Shown: positions 35,505 to 46,702, counted from the first letter of the stretch. The stretch: DNA of 64,000 nucleotides from Rhynchonema sp. JSB1_4 (GCA_030248065.1 JASAMV010002141.1:18749-82748), one strand, 5' to 3'. Numbers and translations: made by a program. The notes: generated by a model not told the origin, from the sequence alone.

Positions 35505-36068
35505 GCGCACTGCACGGGCAGTCCGGTCGGTGATCCGAAGGAATTGAACGCAATTGCCAAAGTGTTCGCCCGGTATCGATCACCAGAGAATCCGATTTTG
35601 ATCGGATCCGATCCGAACATGGGACACAGCGAACCAGCAGCCGGACTTTGTTCGTTGGCAAACGTAGGCAGTTCGTCATTGTATGATTGTTGTTTTTAGA
35701 AATTTTAATTTTAATTTAATTTTTGAGATTTCAACCCAATCTTATGTCAATTTCAATTTCAGGTTATCGTGGCGTGCGAAACAGGACTGCTCCCACCGTC
35801 CATCAATTTTGAATCGCCAACCGTATGTGCCCCGGACTTGTATGAAGGAAAAATGAAGGTGAGAGAAGGGAAATTTATAAATTTGAAAAAGTCACAAGAC
35901 TGTTTTTTGCCCTTTCAGGTTGTCACGGAACCAACAGCGTTTACAGGGGGTTATGTGGCGTTGAATTCATTCGTCTTCGAAGGGGCAAACTTTCATATTT
36001 TGCTGAAATCCAATGTCAGACGTGGCAAAGCTTCTTACACTTTCTCAATGATGTACCGAAGCAACTAA
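35505..36068 (+). pseudogene. Fatty acid synthase ketosynthase domain, C-terminal part
   Basis: Three exons, 35505-35663, 35763-35858 and 35919-36068, all phase 0, join to 102 residues with introns of 99 and 60 bp. The translation follows the end of the beta-ketoacyl synthase domain of animal type I fatty acid synthase. AHCTGSPVGDP corresponds to the first catalytic-His motif, NMGHSEPAAGL to the second, then come ETGLLPPSINF, VVTEPT and NSFVFEGANFH. Both His are kept. The Lys normally before NMGH is missing, and two glycines of the usual NSFGFGG loop are replaced. The frame ends 17 residues after the KS signature, with no acyltransferase domain following. The N-terminal half with the active-site Cys is absent; a TTAA palindrome lies where it should be. 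It is probably a gene fragment, though a very divergent stand-alone remnant cannot be excluded. Confidence 0.8.
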
Positions 36069-36431
36069 ATGTGCGAGTATTATGTAAAATAACCAGTCAA
36101 AGTGACTATCTTTAACTGGTAACGGTTTCGTTAAAAACCTGATATCGGGAAAATTCTCGTTAATAAACGATAGCAGTGCAGGTCCATGTGCGTTGGGGTT
36201 GACGAATTTGGGTCCAGAAACCAATTCTCATCAGTCATTGCTGCTTATCAGCTAATAAGCACATTCTTCCTCCTAGTTCCCCCACATCTCCCTCAGTTAA
36301 TACCGCAAAATTCCATTCGTTGGGATCTATAATCTCGATCAGACTGAAGACTTCTTGAAAACTGTAAACTACTCGAAACCTTCGCGCTACTTCTTGATCA
36401 AGGACCGCCATAAAAGTTCGTTAGGATCCGC

Positions 36432-36761
36432 ATGATGGCCTCCCACCTCAATACTATTTTTGTAAAAGTTGCCGACCAAGGGTGTTTTAAACCAGCCAAG
36501 AGTCGATCGAAAGATGCTGAGTTCGATACTTGCGAGCAAGTACTACGTTACTATTTCGGGCTACAAAACGATGATCGTATCTTTATTCCACCAGGAATGT
36601 GCGGATTGGTGCCCTCACTCAGCGGCACCAGCATTCAAGGTAACCCGGTTGAAACCGACGTTTTGGATTCTGGATATCTTGGAAGCGTGAAGATCATTGT
36701 TCCGAAACAGCAAATGCCTGTGAAACATCAGGTAAATCGGTTACGGTGTGCTGGCGAGTGA
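36432..36761 (+). CDS. dUTPase-like ORF (partial, uncertain)
   Basis: A 109-codon open frame. The middle reads SRSKDAEFDT, then FIPPGMCGLVP, then VLDSGYLGSVKIIV. These resemble in order the dUTPase motif 1 region, the IPPG-G-LVPTG strand and the GVIDxxYxGEVKV motif 3. The PRSGLA motif (motif 2) is not recognisable, and the C-terminal Gly-rich motif is missing, so it would be inactive. A CATCAG/GTAAAT donor at 36731 could end an exon. It lies 360 bp after the ketosynthase fragment in the same orientation. dUTPase genes are also carried by retroelements and viruses, so the origin is open. Confidence 0.35.
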   Translation: MMASHLNTIFVKVADQGCFKPAKSRSKDAEFDTCEQVLRYYFGLQNDDRIFIPPGMCGLVPSLSGTSIQGNPVETDVLDSGYLGSVKIIVPKQQMPVKHQVNRLRCAGE

Positions 36762-36769
36762 CCCAGCCT

Positions 36770-37300
36770 CACTGTAATTCTACATTACGTCCCTTTATTA
36801 AAATTCCGTTTTCAGTGTTGTAATTGCACTGAGTAATCCATTCCAATTTATATATGCCCTTAGTGCCCCAAACGTTTTTTGCGCAATGTGGTACGGTATG
36901 TGAAAAGTTGGGGTGGTAGATCTCCCGCCAAAATGCCAATGGGGTTGGGGTGGGGACTTTCAAACCCACAATCTGCCACTACAAGCCGTCCTGTGTAACC
37001 CCGTGATTGTGTACCATTATACCGCCCTGTTTATCATCGCAAACAAGTATTTTACGCTGCAAAATGTTATAAAATGGTATGCCAAAAAATGATGTCGTAG
37101 AATTGGTTTATGCTTAAAACTGGTATACGCGGTTTATTTGTGTGTTAGTTGACGAAACCATGGTGATCGATGAGCAAAAACCGATAAACAGTCACAAAAC
37201 CACTAAAAACATATGATCGATGTACGAGTAAAACAAAATAAATAGTAACCAACATATAAGAAATTAGTGTTGAAACCTGCATGCACCATGCCCCTCCCGC
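36770..37300. other. No gene seen
   Basis: Ordinary A+T-rich sequence with no supported exon. Confidence 0.35.
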
Positions 37301-37309
37301 TACTGAGAC

Positions 37310-37783
37310 CAGGGTTGGGCAAAAAAAACGACGGCGTTTTTTCTTAAAAAAACGACGTTTTTTTAAAAAAAACGGCTGGGTCGTTTTTCGTTTTTTTTAA
37401 ACCTGAATTTTCTTGATTTTCCCTGATTTTTCAGGGAAAGTACCCTGATTATCAAGGAAAATCAATTTTTTGTCCCATTTTTTAAAAAAATTTTCGACCA
37501 ATTTTTACTTTGTCGAGATACGTCGATATACGGAGTTTGACTTTCAGTGATGACCCCGGCCAAAGTTGGTCCCATGATGCGGGTCTGATATGGGATCTTA
37601 GCAACTCGCTAGAAAAGGGTTGAAACCCGTTTATTTTGCCTCAGAACACATAGAATTACTTCATTTAACCATGTTTTCTTCCCAACATGAGCGTTTTCCA
37701 ATTTTTTTGGGGGCATATTTTGGTCGTCTGGGCGTTTTAAAAAAAACGATTTTTTGAAAAAAAACGTTTTTTGCCCAACCCTG
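37310..37783. mobile_element. hAT-type element with 8-bp TSD ACTGAGAC
   Basis: The ends are CAGGGTTGGGC and GCCCAACCCTG, flanked by ACTGAGAC (37302-37309 and 37784-37791). Runs of AAACGTTTTT and ACGACG lie in the arms. It is the same subfamily as 40361-40862. Confidence 0.85.
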
Positions 37784-37796
37784 ACTGAGACTGACC

Positions 37797-38535
37797 CTTG
37801 GATTAAAAAAAAATTTATCATCTAAACTTTCAAAAAAACCATTTAAAAGTTTTTTAATAATCATTTTTTCCAGACCACCAAAAAATTGGTTTCTTGAAGT
37901 ACGAAGTTGCTGAAGTCATGTTAGTTAGGTTATGTTTTGAGTGACGCAAAAGTTAACTTTTGTACTGACTTGCATGTTTACGTCGATCACCTGCGATCTA
38001 TCCCCTTGGTCATGATTTTGAGAACCTCGAAGGTAACTCTGTGGGTATATATGACATAGGGAAGACCAACCTTCTATTTGTGAAATTGGGGATAAATTTG
38101 AAGAGAGTTAAAAGACTTACACCATGCTCATTTGTGTCACAAGAGCAACAAATGACTAATCCACGAGCACTGCAAGCAGGCGAGCAACGTGGAGTCTGTC
38201 GATAGCTTACGACACGCTCAATAATTGTACAGTATACGGTATGGGGTGTCCTACACTACACATGTGACGGTTGTGGGGATGTCTGGAAACTGTATGAGTC
38301 CATTACAACACCATTTCAAACTGAAATATCGCGCCGCAGCCAAAATTTCTTGAGAACCATGAGCCACTGGAGGCATAAGGACATGCCTTTTTACCGTAAA
38401 AAGTGAGAAAATAACGAAAAAAGTGAAAACGCAACAAAAAAGTGGACCTACCGTTTAAAATTTCAAAATGAAAAAAGTGACCATCTTTAAGAAAATAAAA
38501 TTTCAATTTTTTTTACTTTGTTTAATCCCAACACT
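37797..38535. mobile_element. Degenerate hAT-type element (relative of 13208-14278)
   Basis: Shares with 13208-14278 the GTTAACTTT...CTTGCATGTTTACG, GTACAGTATACGGTATGGGG and ACAACACCATTT blocks. The terminal repeats are eroded (CCTTGGATTA / AATCCCAACACTG) and no target duplication is visible. It ends about 20 bp from the stop codon of the next lectin gene. Confidence 0.65.
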
Positions 38536-38558
38536 GTCTTGGAAAAAACACTATTTTC

Positions 38559-39375
38559 TTATGCCTCAGGAGTCTCACAAACGAAATTCTTATCCCCCGC
38601 ACAACTATCGTCGCCGGGCCCCAACTTGCCGCCTTCAAACCACAATAAGCCACAATTTTCATTGCCACCTTTGTTGTCCGGTTCACCACTGTGCCAGGGT
38701 GTGTTTGCCGATGAGAACCCATGATTGAAACTGTGGTCGGTGTTTACCCACGCCCAACCACCGGCTGGTTCGTCAGATGTGTCGACTTGGAGCAAACCGA
38801 TCCACCAAAGAGCGCCCTGCGGTGAGATTGTGTTATTGTGCGATGATTCAGTAAGGGGGCCCACATTATTCAGTCCCGGCGATTCGGGCCCGCGGCTGCG
38901 AATTTCCGAGCTCGGAAAGTCGCGACAAAACAAACCTCACGTATCGGATGGTAGACGTTGTTCAGCCATCCCTCAAGGGCGTACATTGTATCCAAATCAT
39001 CAACAAAGGCCAAACGGCCGTGGAATAGTCGGCTACACGCAGTCATGGCATTAGCCCAACTGGTAGAATATTGGAAGACGATGTAGCATTTGCCATTGAA
39101 TGGTAGGTAGTTGTGACCATGTGCGACGTCCGAGCACGCTGAAAATAAAGCTAGCGCCCTGAAATTTGAACCCCAAAACTGACCCGTTTGCAACAAAACA
39201 CCGGGTCACATATGCCACAATTAAAATACAACTTACACTGCACGAAAGAAAACAATATAAAAAGAGAGCAAAACTAAGTGCATAGCTCATTTTATACCAA
39301 TAGGCACTTACATGCCGCATCATTTGCAGAACACAACGCGACGATTAAGACAAGCAATAAGACCAACTTGGCCAT
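38559..39375 (-). CDS. Secreted C-type lectin, three exons (minus strand)
   Basis: Exons 39312-39375, 38936-39138 and 38559-38816 join in phase 1 then 0 to 174 residues. The splice signals are good (GTAAGT donor, TTTTCAG and CCGCAG acceptors; the second donor is GTTTGT). Exon 1 is a signal peptide (MAKLVLLLVLIVALCSA). The lectin domain starts with CSDVAHGHN. It carries WWIGL, EPAGGW and an EPD triplet in the specificity position, then NENCG and a final FVCE. The usual WND is replaced by GDDSC. EPD is intermediate between the mannose-type EPN and galactose-type QPD, so ligand choice is unclear. The gene structure is identical in phase to the 14.4-16.5 kb lectin (which has QPD), so the two are paralogues in opposite orientation. 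Introns are short (173 and 119 bp) and free of elements. Confidence 0.88.
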
Positions 39376-39656
39376 TGAGGACAATTTGGTCGAATATGTT
39401 ATTTAGCTGGAGGATATCAGTTAGACTGAAATCGTGTTGGTGTGTGATATGGCAAAATACTGCAAAATACAACAAATATAAGTACTGCAAAATAAAAAGA
39501 TAAGAGAACGGTTGAACTCCGGGTTAGAACTGTCTTCTCGCTGAGCATGGGGAGTGACCGTGAGGCCCACACCAGCTGACGACAATGAAAAAAGATAAGA
39601 AAAATTAGACGGCTAAAACTCCTAATTCTTGCGCAGTATGGGGAAGCATCGGTATG

Positions 39657-40331
39657 CAGGGTTGGAAAAAAGATTTTTTTAAACAAGTTCTTTAAATTTT
39701 TTTTCAAAAAATTTTTTTTCGAGGAAGTCGCAGATTCGACTAAATTTGACCAAATTTGCCTAAAAACGCGCAAAAACGCGAAAAAATGCAACTTTAATTG
39801 ATAAGTCACTATTCTGACTTGGTTTGCATCGCTTATGGAGGACGTTTACGTCATTTCGGTGCGATCCAACAGTCTGTGCTTAATATGGACTGATGATTGC
39901 TGCCCTGTGGTATCAGACACAACAGTTTGTGGTCGAAAGAGCAAGCGTTACTCATAAACAACACAGGATTCAGCCAATATGTAAGCTGCAGAAACACTTG
40001 TCTGGTTGCTGAATCAGTAGCATCTGACCAACCCGATAGGGTATGACATCGAAGTACCACGTATGTAGGTACATGCATACTGTGTCTCGTGTACACGGGA
40101 AGGTATAACATCATATGGGGCATCTTAGGTACCAAATACATGCCCCGAAAGTGATTATTATGTGAAGAAAATTCTGCGACCCTTGAGAAACAATGACAAA
40201 AAATAACACCAAAAAGGCCATTTTTAAACTCTTTAGAACATTATGTTCCACCGAAAAATTAAAAAAAAATTTAACTTTTTTTTCAAAGATCTGTTTTTTT
40301 AAAAATTCAAAACATTTTTTGCCCAACCCTG
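39657..40331. mobile_element. hAT-type element with 8-bp TSD TCGGTATG
   Basis: The ends are CAGGGTTGGAAAA and GCCCAACCCTG, with TCGGTATG on both sides (39649-39656 and 40332-40339). Internally similar to 11327-11963 and 41414-42040. Confidence 0.85.
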
Positions 40332-40360
40332 TCGGTATGATATCTGTTTGGTGTTATGAC

Positions 40361-40862
40361 CAGGGTTGGGCAAAAAACGACGGCGTTTTTTCTTAAAACG
40401 TTTTTTTTAAAAAAACGTCTGGGTCGTTTTTCGTTTTTTTTTAAATCCTGACTTTCCTTGATTTTCCCTGATTTTTTTAGGGAATGTACCCTGATTTTTA
40501 AGGAAAATCAATTTTTTGTCCATTTCTTTTCTCAAAAAATTTTCGACCTATTTTTACTTTGTCGAGATACGTCGATATACGGAGTTTGACATTCAATGGT
40601 GACCCCGGCCAAAGTTGGTCCCATGATGCGGGTCTGATGTGGGATCTTAACAACTCGCTAGAGAAGGGTTGAAACCCGTTTATTTTGCCTCAGAACACGT
40701 AGAATTACTTCATTTAACCACGTTTTCTTCCCAACATGAGCGTTTTCCAATTTTTTTTTTGGGGGGGGCATATTTTGGTCATCTAGGAGGTTTTAAAAAA
40801 ACGTTGTTTTAAAAAAACGTTTTTCAAAAACGATTTAAAAAAACGTTTTTTGCCCAACCCTG
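40361..40862. mobile_element. hAT-type element, TSD GTTATGAC/GTTGTGAC
   Basis: The ends are CAGGGTTGGGC and GCCCAACCCTG. The target duplication matches at 7 of 8 bases (40353-40360 and 40863-40870). Near-identical to 37310-37783 by eye. Confidence 0.8.
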
Positions 40863-41136
40863 GTTGTGACCCATATGTTGTCATCTCGAGAAGTTCACGC
40901 GGGGATTTGGTTGTTGATGCTGACCGACAGCGTTTTTGAATGTATACCACCATATTAGTGCAGTCCAGCAGTATTTTGCCATAGTACACACCATAAGACA
41001 GCTTTAATCAGGAGTTTTAACCGTCTAATTTTTCTTATCTGTTTTTCATTGGCGTCAGCTTGTGTGGGCCTCACGGTCACTCCCCATACTCAGTGAGAAG
41101 ACAGTTTTAATCCGGAGTTTAACCGTTTATTTTCAG

Positions 41137-41295
41137 GGTCGAGCGTGACGTCGTAGAACCAGAGGGACACGTCGGCAAACCGGGCATGGTCTGCTCAAAA
41201 GCAAATGATCGACCGATAAATTATCTATGCTGTTCACTTTTTAGAAACAAAGATGGTTGGTGTACGAAACATCACCCAGTCATGTTCGTGATCAG
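41137..41295 (+). CDS. Candidate Cys-rich symmetric exon
   Basis: A 159-bp exon candidate between TTTTCAG and a GATCAG/GTAGAT donor, phase 2 at both ends, with an open frame. It encodes about 52 residues with four Cys in MVC...LCC...WC arrangement and a HHP turn. It begins 8 bp after a foldback element and is followed by a hAT insertion at 41414. No partner exon or known family was recognised. Confidence 0.35.
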
Positions 41296-41413
41296 GTAGA
41301 TAATATAGTCTTTCATTTAATTCTCGGTCCAAACAAAGTATACAGCAAATGTTTCATCTCAACAGCAGTCATCAAGACAGTAACACGCATGTTTCGAGCC
41401 ACGTTGTCGACCT

Positions 41414-42040
41414 CAAAGATGGAAAAAAAAATTTTTTAAACAAGTTTTTTTAAAAGTCTCAGATTCGGGGCAATTATTACAAATTTGCCTAAAAAACGCG
41501 CAAAATCGCGAAAAAATGCAACTTTAATTGACAAGTCACTTTTGTGACTTGGTTTGCATCACTTATGAAGGGTGTTTACGTCATTCCGATGTGATCCAAC
41601 AGTCTGTGCTTGATATGGACCGATGATTGCTGCTCTGTGGTATCGGACACAACAGTTTGTGGTCGAATAAGCAAGATTCACTCATAAACCAGAATTGAGA
41701 ATATAAACTGCAGAAATACTTGTCGGGTCGCTGAATCAGTCGTATATGACCGACCCGATGGGGTATGACATCAAAGTACCATGTAAGTATATGCATACTG
41801 TGTCTCATGTATCACGGGAAGGTATAATAACATCATTTGGGACATGTTAGATACCAAATACACGCCCCAAAATTGATTTTGTGAAGAAAAATTTTTCGAC
41901 CCTTGAGAAAAAAATGACAAAAAATAACCCCCCAAAAGGCCATTTTTGGACGTTTTAGAACATTTTGTTCCCCCGAAAAATTTAAAAATTTTTTTTTTGA
42001 AAAAATTTTTTTTCAACAACCTTTTTATTGCCCAACCCTG
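41414..42040. mobile_element. hAT-type element with one mutated end, TSD GTCGACCT
   Basis: The right end CCCAACCCTG is intact; the left end reads CAAAGATGG in place of CAGGGTTGG. GTCGACCT is perfect on both sides (41406-41413 and 42041-42048), which proves the left boundary despite the decayed repeat. Confidence 0.85.
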
Positions 42041-42197
42041 GTCGACCTGTTGGTTATCAACCACGACGACGACTGCTGTTTTCAAGGCGTTGAAACATTT
42101 TCTGTATACCGCGCCTCAGGACTGTTATAAAACGCAAAGGCTGTACCTACACGTGTACTGGCATGCATTTTTTATGTCCCATAGTTCTCGATGCGAT

Positions 42198-42421
42198 CAG
42201 GGTTGGGTTACGAAAAAAGTAAAAAATTTTTTGTAAAAAAATTTTTTTTTAAAAGTTCCCCACTTTTTTGGTTTTTAAAAATTAGAAAAGTAAGTTCACT
42301 TTTTTATTATTTCACAACTTTTTTTATTATTTTCCCCATTTTTAGTTGTAAAATCCATATTTTTATGCATGTTTCTGCTTGTTTTTCTCAAAAAATCGCC
42401 TGCGGCGCTTGTATTTCGCTA
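42198..42421. mobile_element. Truncated hAT-type element (left part only)
   Basis: Starts CAGGGTTGGGTTA and runs parallel to 4565-4750 as far as GCGCTTGTATTTCGC, where homology stops. No right end. Confidence 0.65.
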
Positions 42422-42452
42422 CTCAGCATGTAGTGCGGTAACGAATGACATC

Positions 42453-43543
42453 GTCGGTATCAGTAAAAATAAGACCAACCCCCAAACCACTTTTTCGAGA
42501 AAAAAGCGTTTGAAGTTGGCCTGACCGCATTTCCAACACGGTTTGATTCGGTAGGCTGATGTTTGGCATGTCTACGAAAGGGAGCATGCTGATCATCATA
42601 GAAACAAAAGTAGACTTTGAAACATCATATCCAAGTAAAAACAAAGCTATTTGTCGGTTGGTTTTATTTGACAAAAAAATAAATATAGACCAAGCCCCTT
42701 GGCGGAGCAGTTGAAAACCGAAAAATAGCCCAACCCCCATTTTCTCTGCCATTTATTTTTCACCTGCTTGAAAAAGATTTAATACGGGGTTCATTAAAAT
42801 GTCTTAAAAGAAGCATTATCATTCAAAACGCTTGTTACAGGGGTGGAAATCGGGCCGGGTTACCTCGGTCCGGCATGACCGGATTCAGAAAAAGTCAGCC
42901 CGGTCCTATCCGGCCCGATTTTTTGGGCCGGGTTTTTCTGATTGTATTTTGAAGCAAACGTCGGGTGTGAAAAGATTGTTTCTGTTTGTTGAAATCATTG
43001 ATTACACATTGAAAACATACATAAACAAAAACATCAAAAAGCTTGTCTGTGGGATGCTTCGATCTCGTGGCTCTCACAACCACAGTCAGATATGCTTGCC
43101 ACTGTGCTAAAGACGCCGACAGCCAAGGCGCCTTACGATACGTTATAAACGTAATGATCGGGCCAGCAGCGACGCACTCACCGAGGGAGCGTAAAGTCCC
43201 TATACAACACACACACAGCTGGGGTATTATGCAACAACTCATGTGCAGTGCTGAAGCAATCTTTTGTGTGTGTGTGTTGGAGTCGCGTGCTTTGGGGCTT
43301 GGTCTTTTTTGTCCGCGAAAATTGCTCCGCCAAGCAACTTGGTTTTCTTTTTCAAAAACAAGAAACTAGACCAACCCCCAACCGGAACTAGCAGGTGTTT
43401 TCAACAGGCTGTAACTCAATGTACATAGCGTTTTGAGACAAAATTTTTGGTGAATGTTTAGAATAGTTTGCCAGCTACACGCTGCACACAAAAAGGGGGT
43501 TGGTCTTTTGGTGGGGGTTGGTCTTAATTTTACTGATACCGAC
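42453..43543. mobile_element. 1.09-kb inverted-repeat element, TSD GACATC
   Basis: The ends are GTCGGTATCAGTAAAA and TTTTACTGATACCGAC, with GACATC on both sides (42447-42452 and 43544-43549) and AAGACCAACCCCC in both arms. The middle holds a GGCCCGATTT / GGGCCGGGT inverted block near 42.85-42.93 kb. No transposase ORF. Confidence 0.65.
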
Positions 43544-43549
43544 GACATC

Positions 43550-43894
43550 TACTGTATGGCTGTCCCGCAGCACATCACACAACAGGCAGCAGTGGGTTGT
43601 GTGTTTGTGTGCATTGTTTATAACGCGTGTGTGTGTTGTTGTTGGGGACGCGTTTACACGCCTTTGTGACACAGGGGGTTTGGGCTTTGTGGGCTCCAAT
43701 TGTGCAGACCGACTACGCAAAGCGTTATGCGTGCCACAAGCACACCCAATGCATAACGCTTTTGTGAATCCGGCGGAAGCATTGGTTTATGACATATTTG
43801 GTTCCAGCATGCCGTAACGTGTTGAGATAAATTTAGTTTCCACACGTCATTAAGTTCGAAAATCACATAGTGAGATTTTGCTCGCAGAACCTAC
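43550..43894. other. No gene seen
   Basis: 43610-43660 is TG-rich; otherwise nothing recognised. Confidence 0.35.
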
Positions 43895-44271
43895 CTTCCA
43901 GTACGAAAGGTCACAGTCACGGCCCGAGTCGGTCTCAGACATGGAGCTATGAAGTCGCCGATAGTGCCATCGTGTTTCTCGGGTACGAAAACCCCATATG
44001 AGATACTAACCTTTTCTGTATCAAGCAAATCCTGGGCCCTGACTACTTTTTTGGCGGACAAAAGGAGAAGAACGAAGAACGTTTTGACGACATTTACAAG
44101 TAAAACTTCCCCGCAATCACGACTGCAGGCACGTAGTGGGATGAAATTGTACATAGTGCCTGTCGAGCAGGCCATACAACTTGTGTTCAAATTTGGGCTT
44201 CTCAACTTCAGTTTTGTGCAAACTGTGGGACACGGAAAATTACCTCGAGTGCAATATAGGGAATGAACCAT
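43895..44271 (-). CDS. Candidate first exon of a secreted protein
   Basis: A minus-strand frame open from 44271 to a GTAGGT donor at 43894. It includes a hydrophobic VVKTFFVLLLLSA core followed by 48 polar residues ending FRTGR. Possible starts are 44271, 44175 and 44154 (the last gives a 23-residue lead before the hydrophobic core). No downstream exon was recognised among the repeats at 42.4-43.5 kb. Family unknown. Confidence 0.35.
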
Positions 44272-44339
44272 ATGTCGCTTAGCATTACCATGATAGCTAA
44301 ACCATTAGGTCTTTAAAATTGATATTCTAAAAGTGAACA

Positions 44340-44580
44340 GGGAATTCGTGAACTAGATCTATCGACAAAGGCAATATCAATCAGAATAGCGCGGCAAATA
44401 GTTGAAGCAAAGCAGCTGTTGCTTTAACTACTTTTCATTCAGTTGCTACATAAATTTTCGTCTAGGAAAGCTTGAAAGGTTTGAAAAGCGGCATGGTTTT
44501 GTCACACAGACTTTTCCATGAGCCTTTCCACCGCCCCTGCCAGGGCGCATGGGATCATTTTGCAGACTTTGGTGGTCGTG
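44340..44580. repeat. Paralogous block shared with 32400-32930
   Basis: The two blocks match from ATCTATCGACAAA to GCAGACTTTGGTG, with an extra segment of about 320 bp in the other copy. It ends next to the signal-peptide-like ORF at 44518. Confidence 0.6.
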
Positions 44581-44733
44581 GTGGTAGTTACCGTGTCTCC
44601 GGGCCTTTCCTTCACAGAAGCAAAAACCCAAAACTATCGGTTTGAGGCCATCGAACCGGTTCATATACGACTGTCAAGTGGCACGCGAACATTGCTGAGC
44701 CTTGCGAAAACCATTCTTCGGGTGTCAACTTGA
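44518..44733 (+). CDS. Small ORF with possible signal peptide
   Basis: 71 codons. A Val-rich hydrophobic stretch (TLVVVVVVTV) at residues 18-27 is followed by a polar tail without Cys. The first 20 residues are nearly the same as those of a frame at 32854, but the rest differs, because only the paralogous block is shared. It may equally be antisense to an old exon (minus-strand VCKMIPCALAGAVERL). Confidence 0.2.
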   Translation: MSLSTAPARAHGIILQTLVVVVVVTVSPGLSFTEAKTQNYRFEAIEPVHIRLSSGTRTLLSLAKTILRVST

Positions 44734-44751
44734 TGCGCGTGTGTTATCATA

Positions 44752-44830
44752 ATGTGTTATGTACTGTGCAGCGTTGTTGTGTTGTGCTCAGCAGGCGTCG
44801 GCACCATACAGGCAGCTTTGAGGGGGGGGG
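44752..44830 (+). CDS. Possible signal-peptide exon
   Basis: An ATG at 44752 starts MCYVLCSVVVLCSAGVG, a good hydrophobic leader, about 190 bp before the relic Cys-rich exon at 44946 on the same strand. No convincing donor joins the two (a weak AT/GTAGCC lies near 44868), so this is only suggestive. Confidence 0.2.
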
Positions 44831-44945
44831 AGAACAAAGTGCACGAAATAAACAAGGGCACTCTATGTAGCCGTCCCGTCAATAAGCTCTTCAATGAGTT
44901 CAGTTTTTTGCTGTCATGCATTGCATGGCATGCAAAATGTTTCAG

Positions 44946-45061
44946 ATTACGTTTCCGCATTTACACGCGAATACGTGAAACACCTCAGGAGATGGAACAA
45001 AGTTGAGATGTAAGGCCCAAACACTGAATGAATGTAGCGCTGATGTTTCCTGCTTGTGTGT
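44946..45061 (+). pseudogene. Cys-rich C-terminal exon relic (copy B)
   Basis: Partner of 20502-20608. The acceptor ATGTTTCAG is kept. An extra A after GTGAA shifts the frame and one Cys codon (TGC to CGC) is lost, but the end reads into CLCV and a stop where copy A stops early. Confidence 0.4.
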
Positions 45062-45512
45062 GTGAATATATTCGTTTTTGGTTCTGATGCTTACACACTC
45101 TCGATCTGCCGCAGTAATTTTCAATTTGGCAACATACTGAGTTTAGAAGAAATAACGGTTACACGTTTGCTGTCTGCTACCGACATTATTTATTCGGGTT
45201 ATTTGACACCACACGACATGACATGGATAGGATGGAAGATTATATGTGATTAACTTCAAAATATAAAAGGTACTCTGAATAACCACGATTAGAATAATGC
45301 ATTTTTTCAATGTCAAATATTACGTAAAGTACATGTACAAAACAAGTGTCATAAACCTTTCCGGAGATGGCACATGTTCGGTTGAATTACGCAAGCGGCT
45401 TCTCGCAAAAATTTTTTAGAGTGCTTTTTTCGATAAAGACAATACAAAAGCACGACAAGTAGAGCAGCCTTCACATGATATGGACTGCGCAACAACAGGA
45501 CAGAGTTACGTT

Positions 45513-46702
45513 TCAGTGTTTTATGGTTTTTTCAGGCTTTTCCAGTGATTCCATCTTCATGCGATGCAGTCTGACCGACGATATCTCATCGTTCCAGTGA
45601 TGCCCAACGTACGAAGTTGGCGTGTAAATGTTCTGAAACAGATTTTGTAGGTGGCAGGACCAACTTAAACCAGTTATTGTAGAATCCTCTCTGACGAAAA
45701 AAATCTGCAAAGTCGTACGTTTTTTGTAGGATCTCTTACAATCCGAACTGTGTTCTGCCGTCATCGTGTAATCCAAAATCTTTAGTATAGTCGTACGATA
45801 GGTGTTTCGTTTCGATTTTAACTATGCAACAAAAAAGGCCAAAAATGCGAAACAGAATAAAAAAAATCTAAACAAAAAATATGAAACCGTACCAAGCCAC
45901 CGTTGACGTATTCGATGTCCCAAAAACACTCGGCCCAACATCCGGGGTCGGGCCGGCAAGATGAGATCTCATCGTTCCAGTTGCCGTTTGCCGCCGGCAT
46001 CGACTTCAGATTGATGACATCCTCGCAAAGGCGCAGTTGGGGACCGACAAATATCAAGAAAAATATACAGTACGTGTGCTGCATTATTGTTGCCGTCTGG
46101 TTAGTACCCTTTTTATTGAGACGTGATCGCAGGAGACAGCGTTTTAGGTCACTAGGTACTTACATCCGATATAGGTGTGTTGGAATGACCAAAGCTGTAC
46201 TTGGGAAATTAACGGTAGATTGGAGACCAGGTCCTTGGTTGGATTGGTCGATTGTCCACTCCCTTGTTGGCAATATTGCACTTATAACAAAGGTCTCTCC
46301 ATCCCCATTTCAACACGCCGACCACGCCAAGCACATATCGGCGTCGACACCAGGGCTAGGATAAAGCATCCAAACTAATGCATTTGTAACTGTACCTTCG
46401 TAGTTTGTGTCCCAGAAAAACATCACGCAGCAAGTGGCTGAAGCTGAAATATGGACAAGCTGCTTTGACACCGGGCGGATGCATCAGTCACAAAGCAGAA
46501 ACTATGAACAACGCTGAAAAATCAAACCGTTTTGACCGTTAGTCGTGTTCAGAGTCGCCAATGAGCCGTTTTGGAATGCCGACATTGATCCATTTCTGGT
46601 CACATTGTTGATTACGTGCTCGACTTTTGGCACCGTCGCGGCCGGAGGTGCACATAGACCAACTGCTAGCATCAAGCACAACACGGTAATGACGGAGTTC
46701 AT
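45513..46702 (-). CDS. Secreted beta/gamma-crystallin, copy B
   Basis: Minus-strand exons: 46528-46702 (ATG at 46702), 46396-46443, a candidate ending at 46355, 45893-46078 and 45513-45632. The signal peptide, the sequon-rich N-terminal segment, FFWDTNYEG and both NDEISS calcium motifs match copy A at 21074-24125, with few residue changes; the terminal exon differs at three positions. The exon 4 to 5 junction is again phase 0. Here the acceptor of candidate exon 3 is intact (CCTAG), but its donor has lost the CGT that copy A keeps (TTATAC/GTAAGT there, TTATAAGTGC here), and the frame meets a stop. The gene is compact (1.2 kb) because it lacks the 1.66-kb insertion. If exon 3 is not part of the real transcript, both copies may be functional. 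Confidence 0.75.

Larger units (their letters stand above)
39509..41129. mobile_element. Foldback element carrying two nested hAT insertions
   Basis: Left arm 39509-39650 and right arm about 41005-41129 are inverted copies (GGTTGAACTCCGG... and ...CCGGAGTTTAACC, with GGGAGTGACCGTGAGGCCCAC inside). Two CAGGGTTGG elements (39657-40331 and 40361-40862) lie between them, so this element is older than both. Confidence 0.6.
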
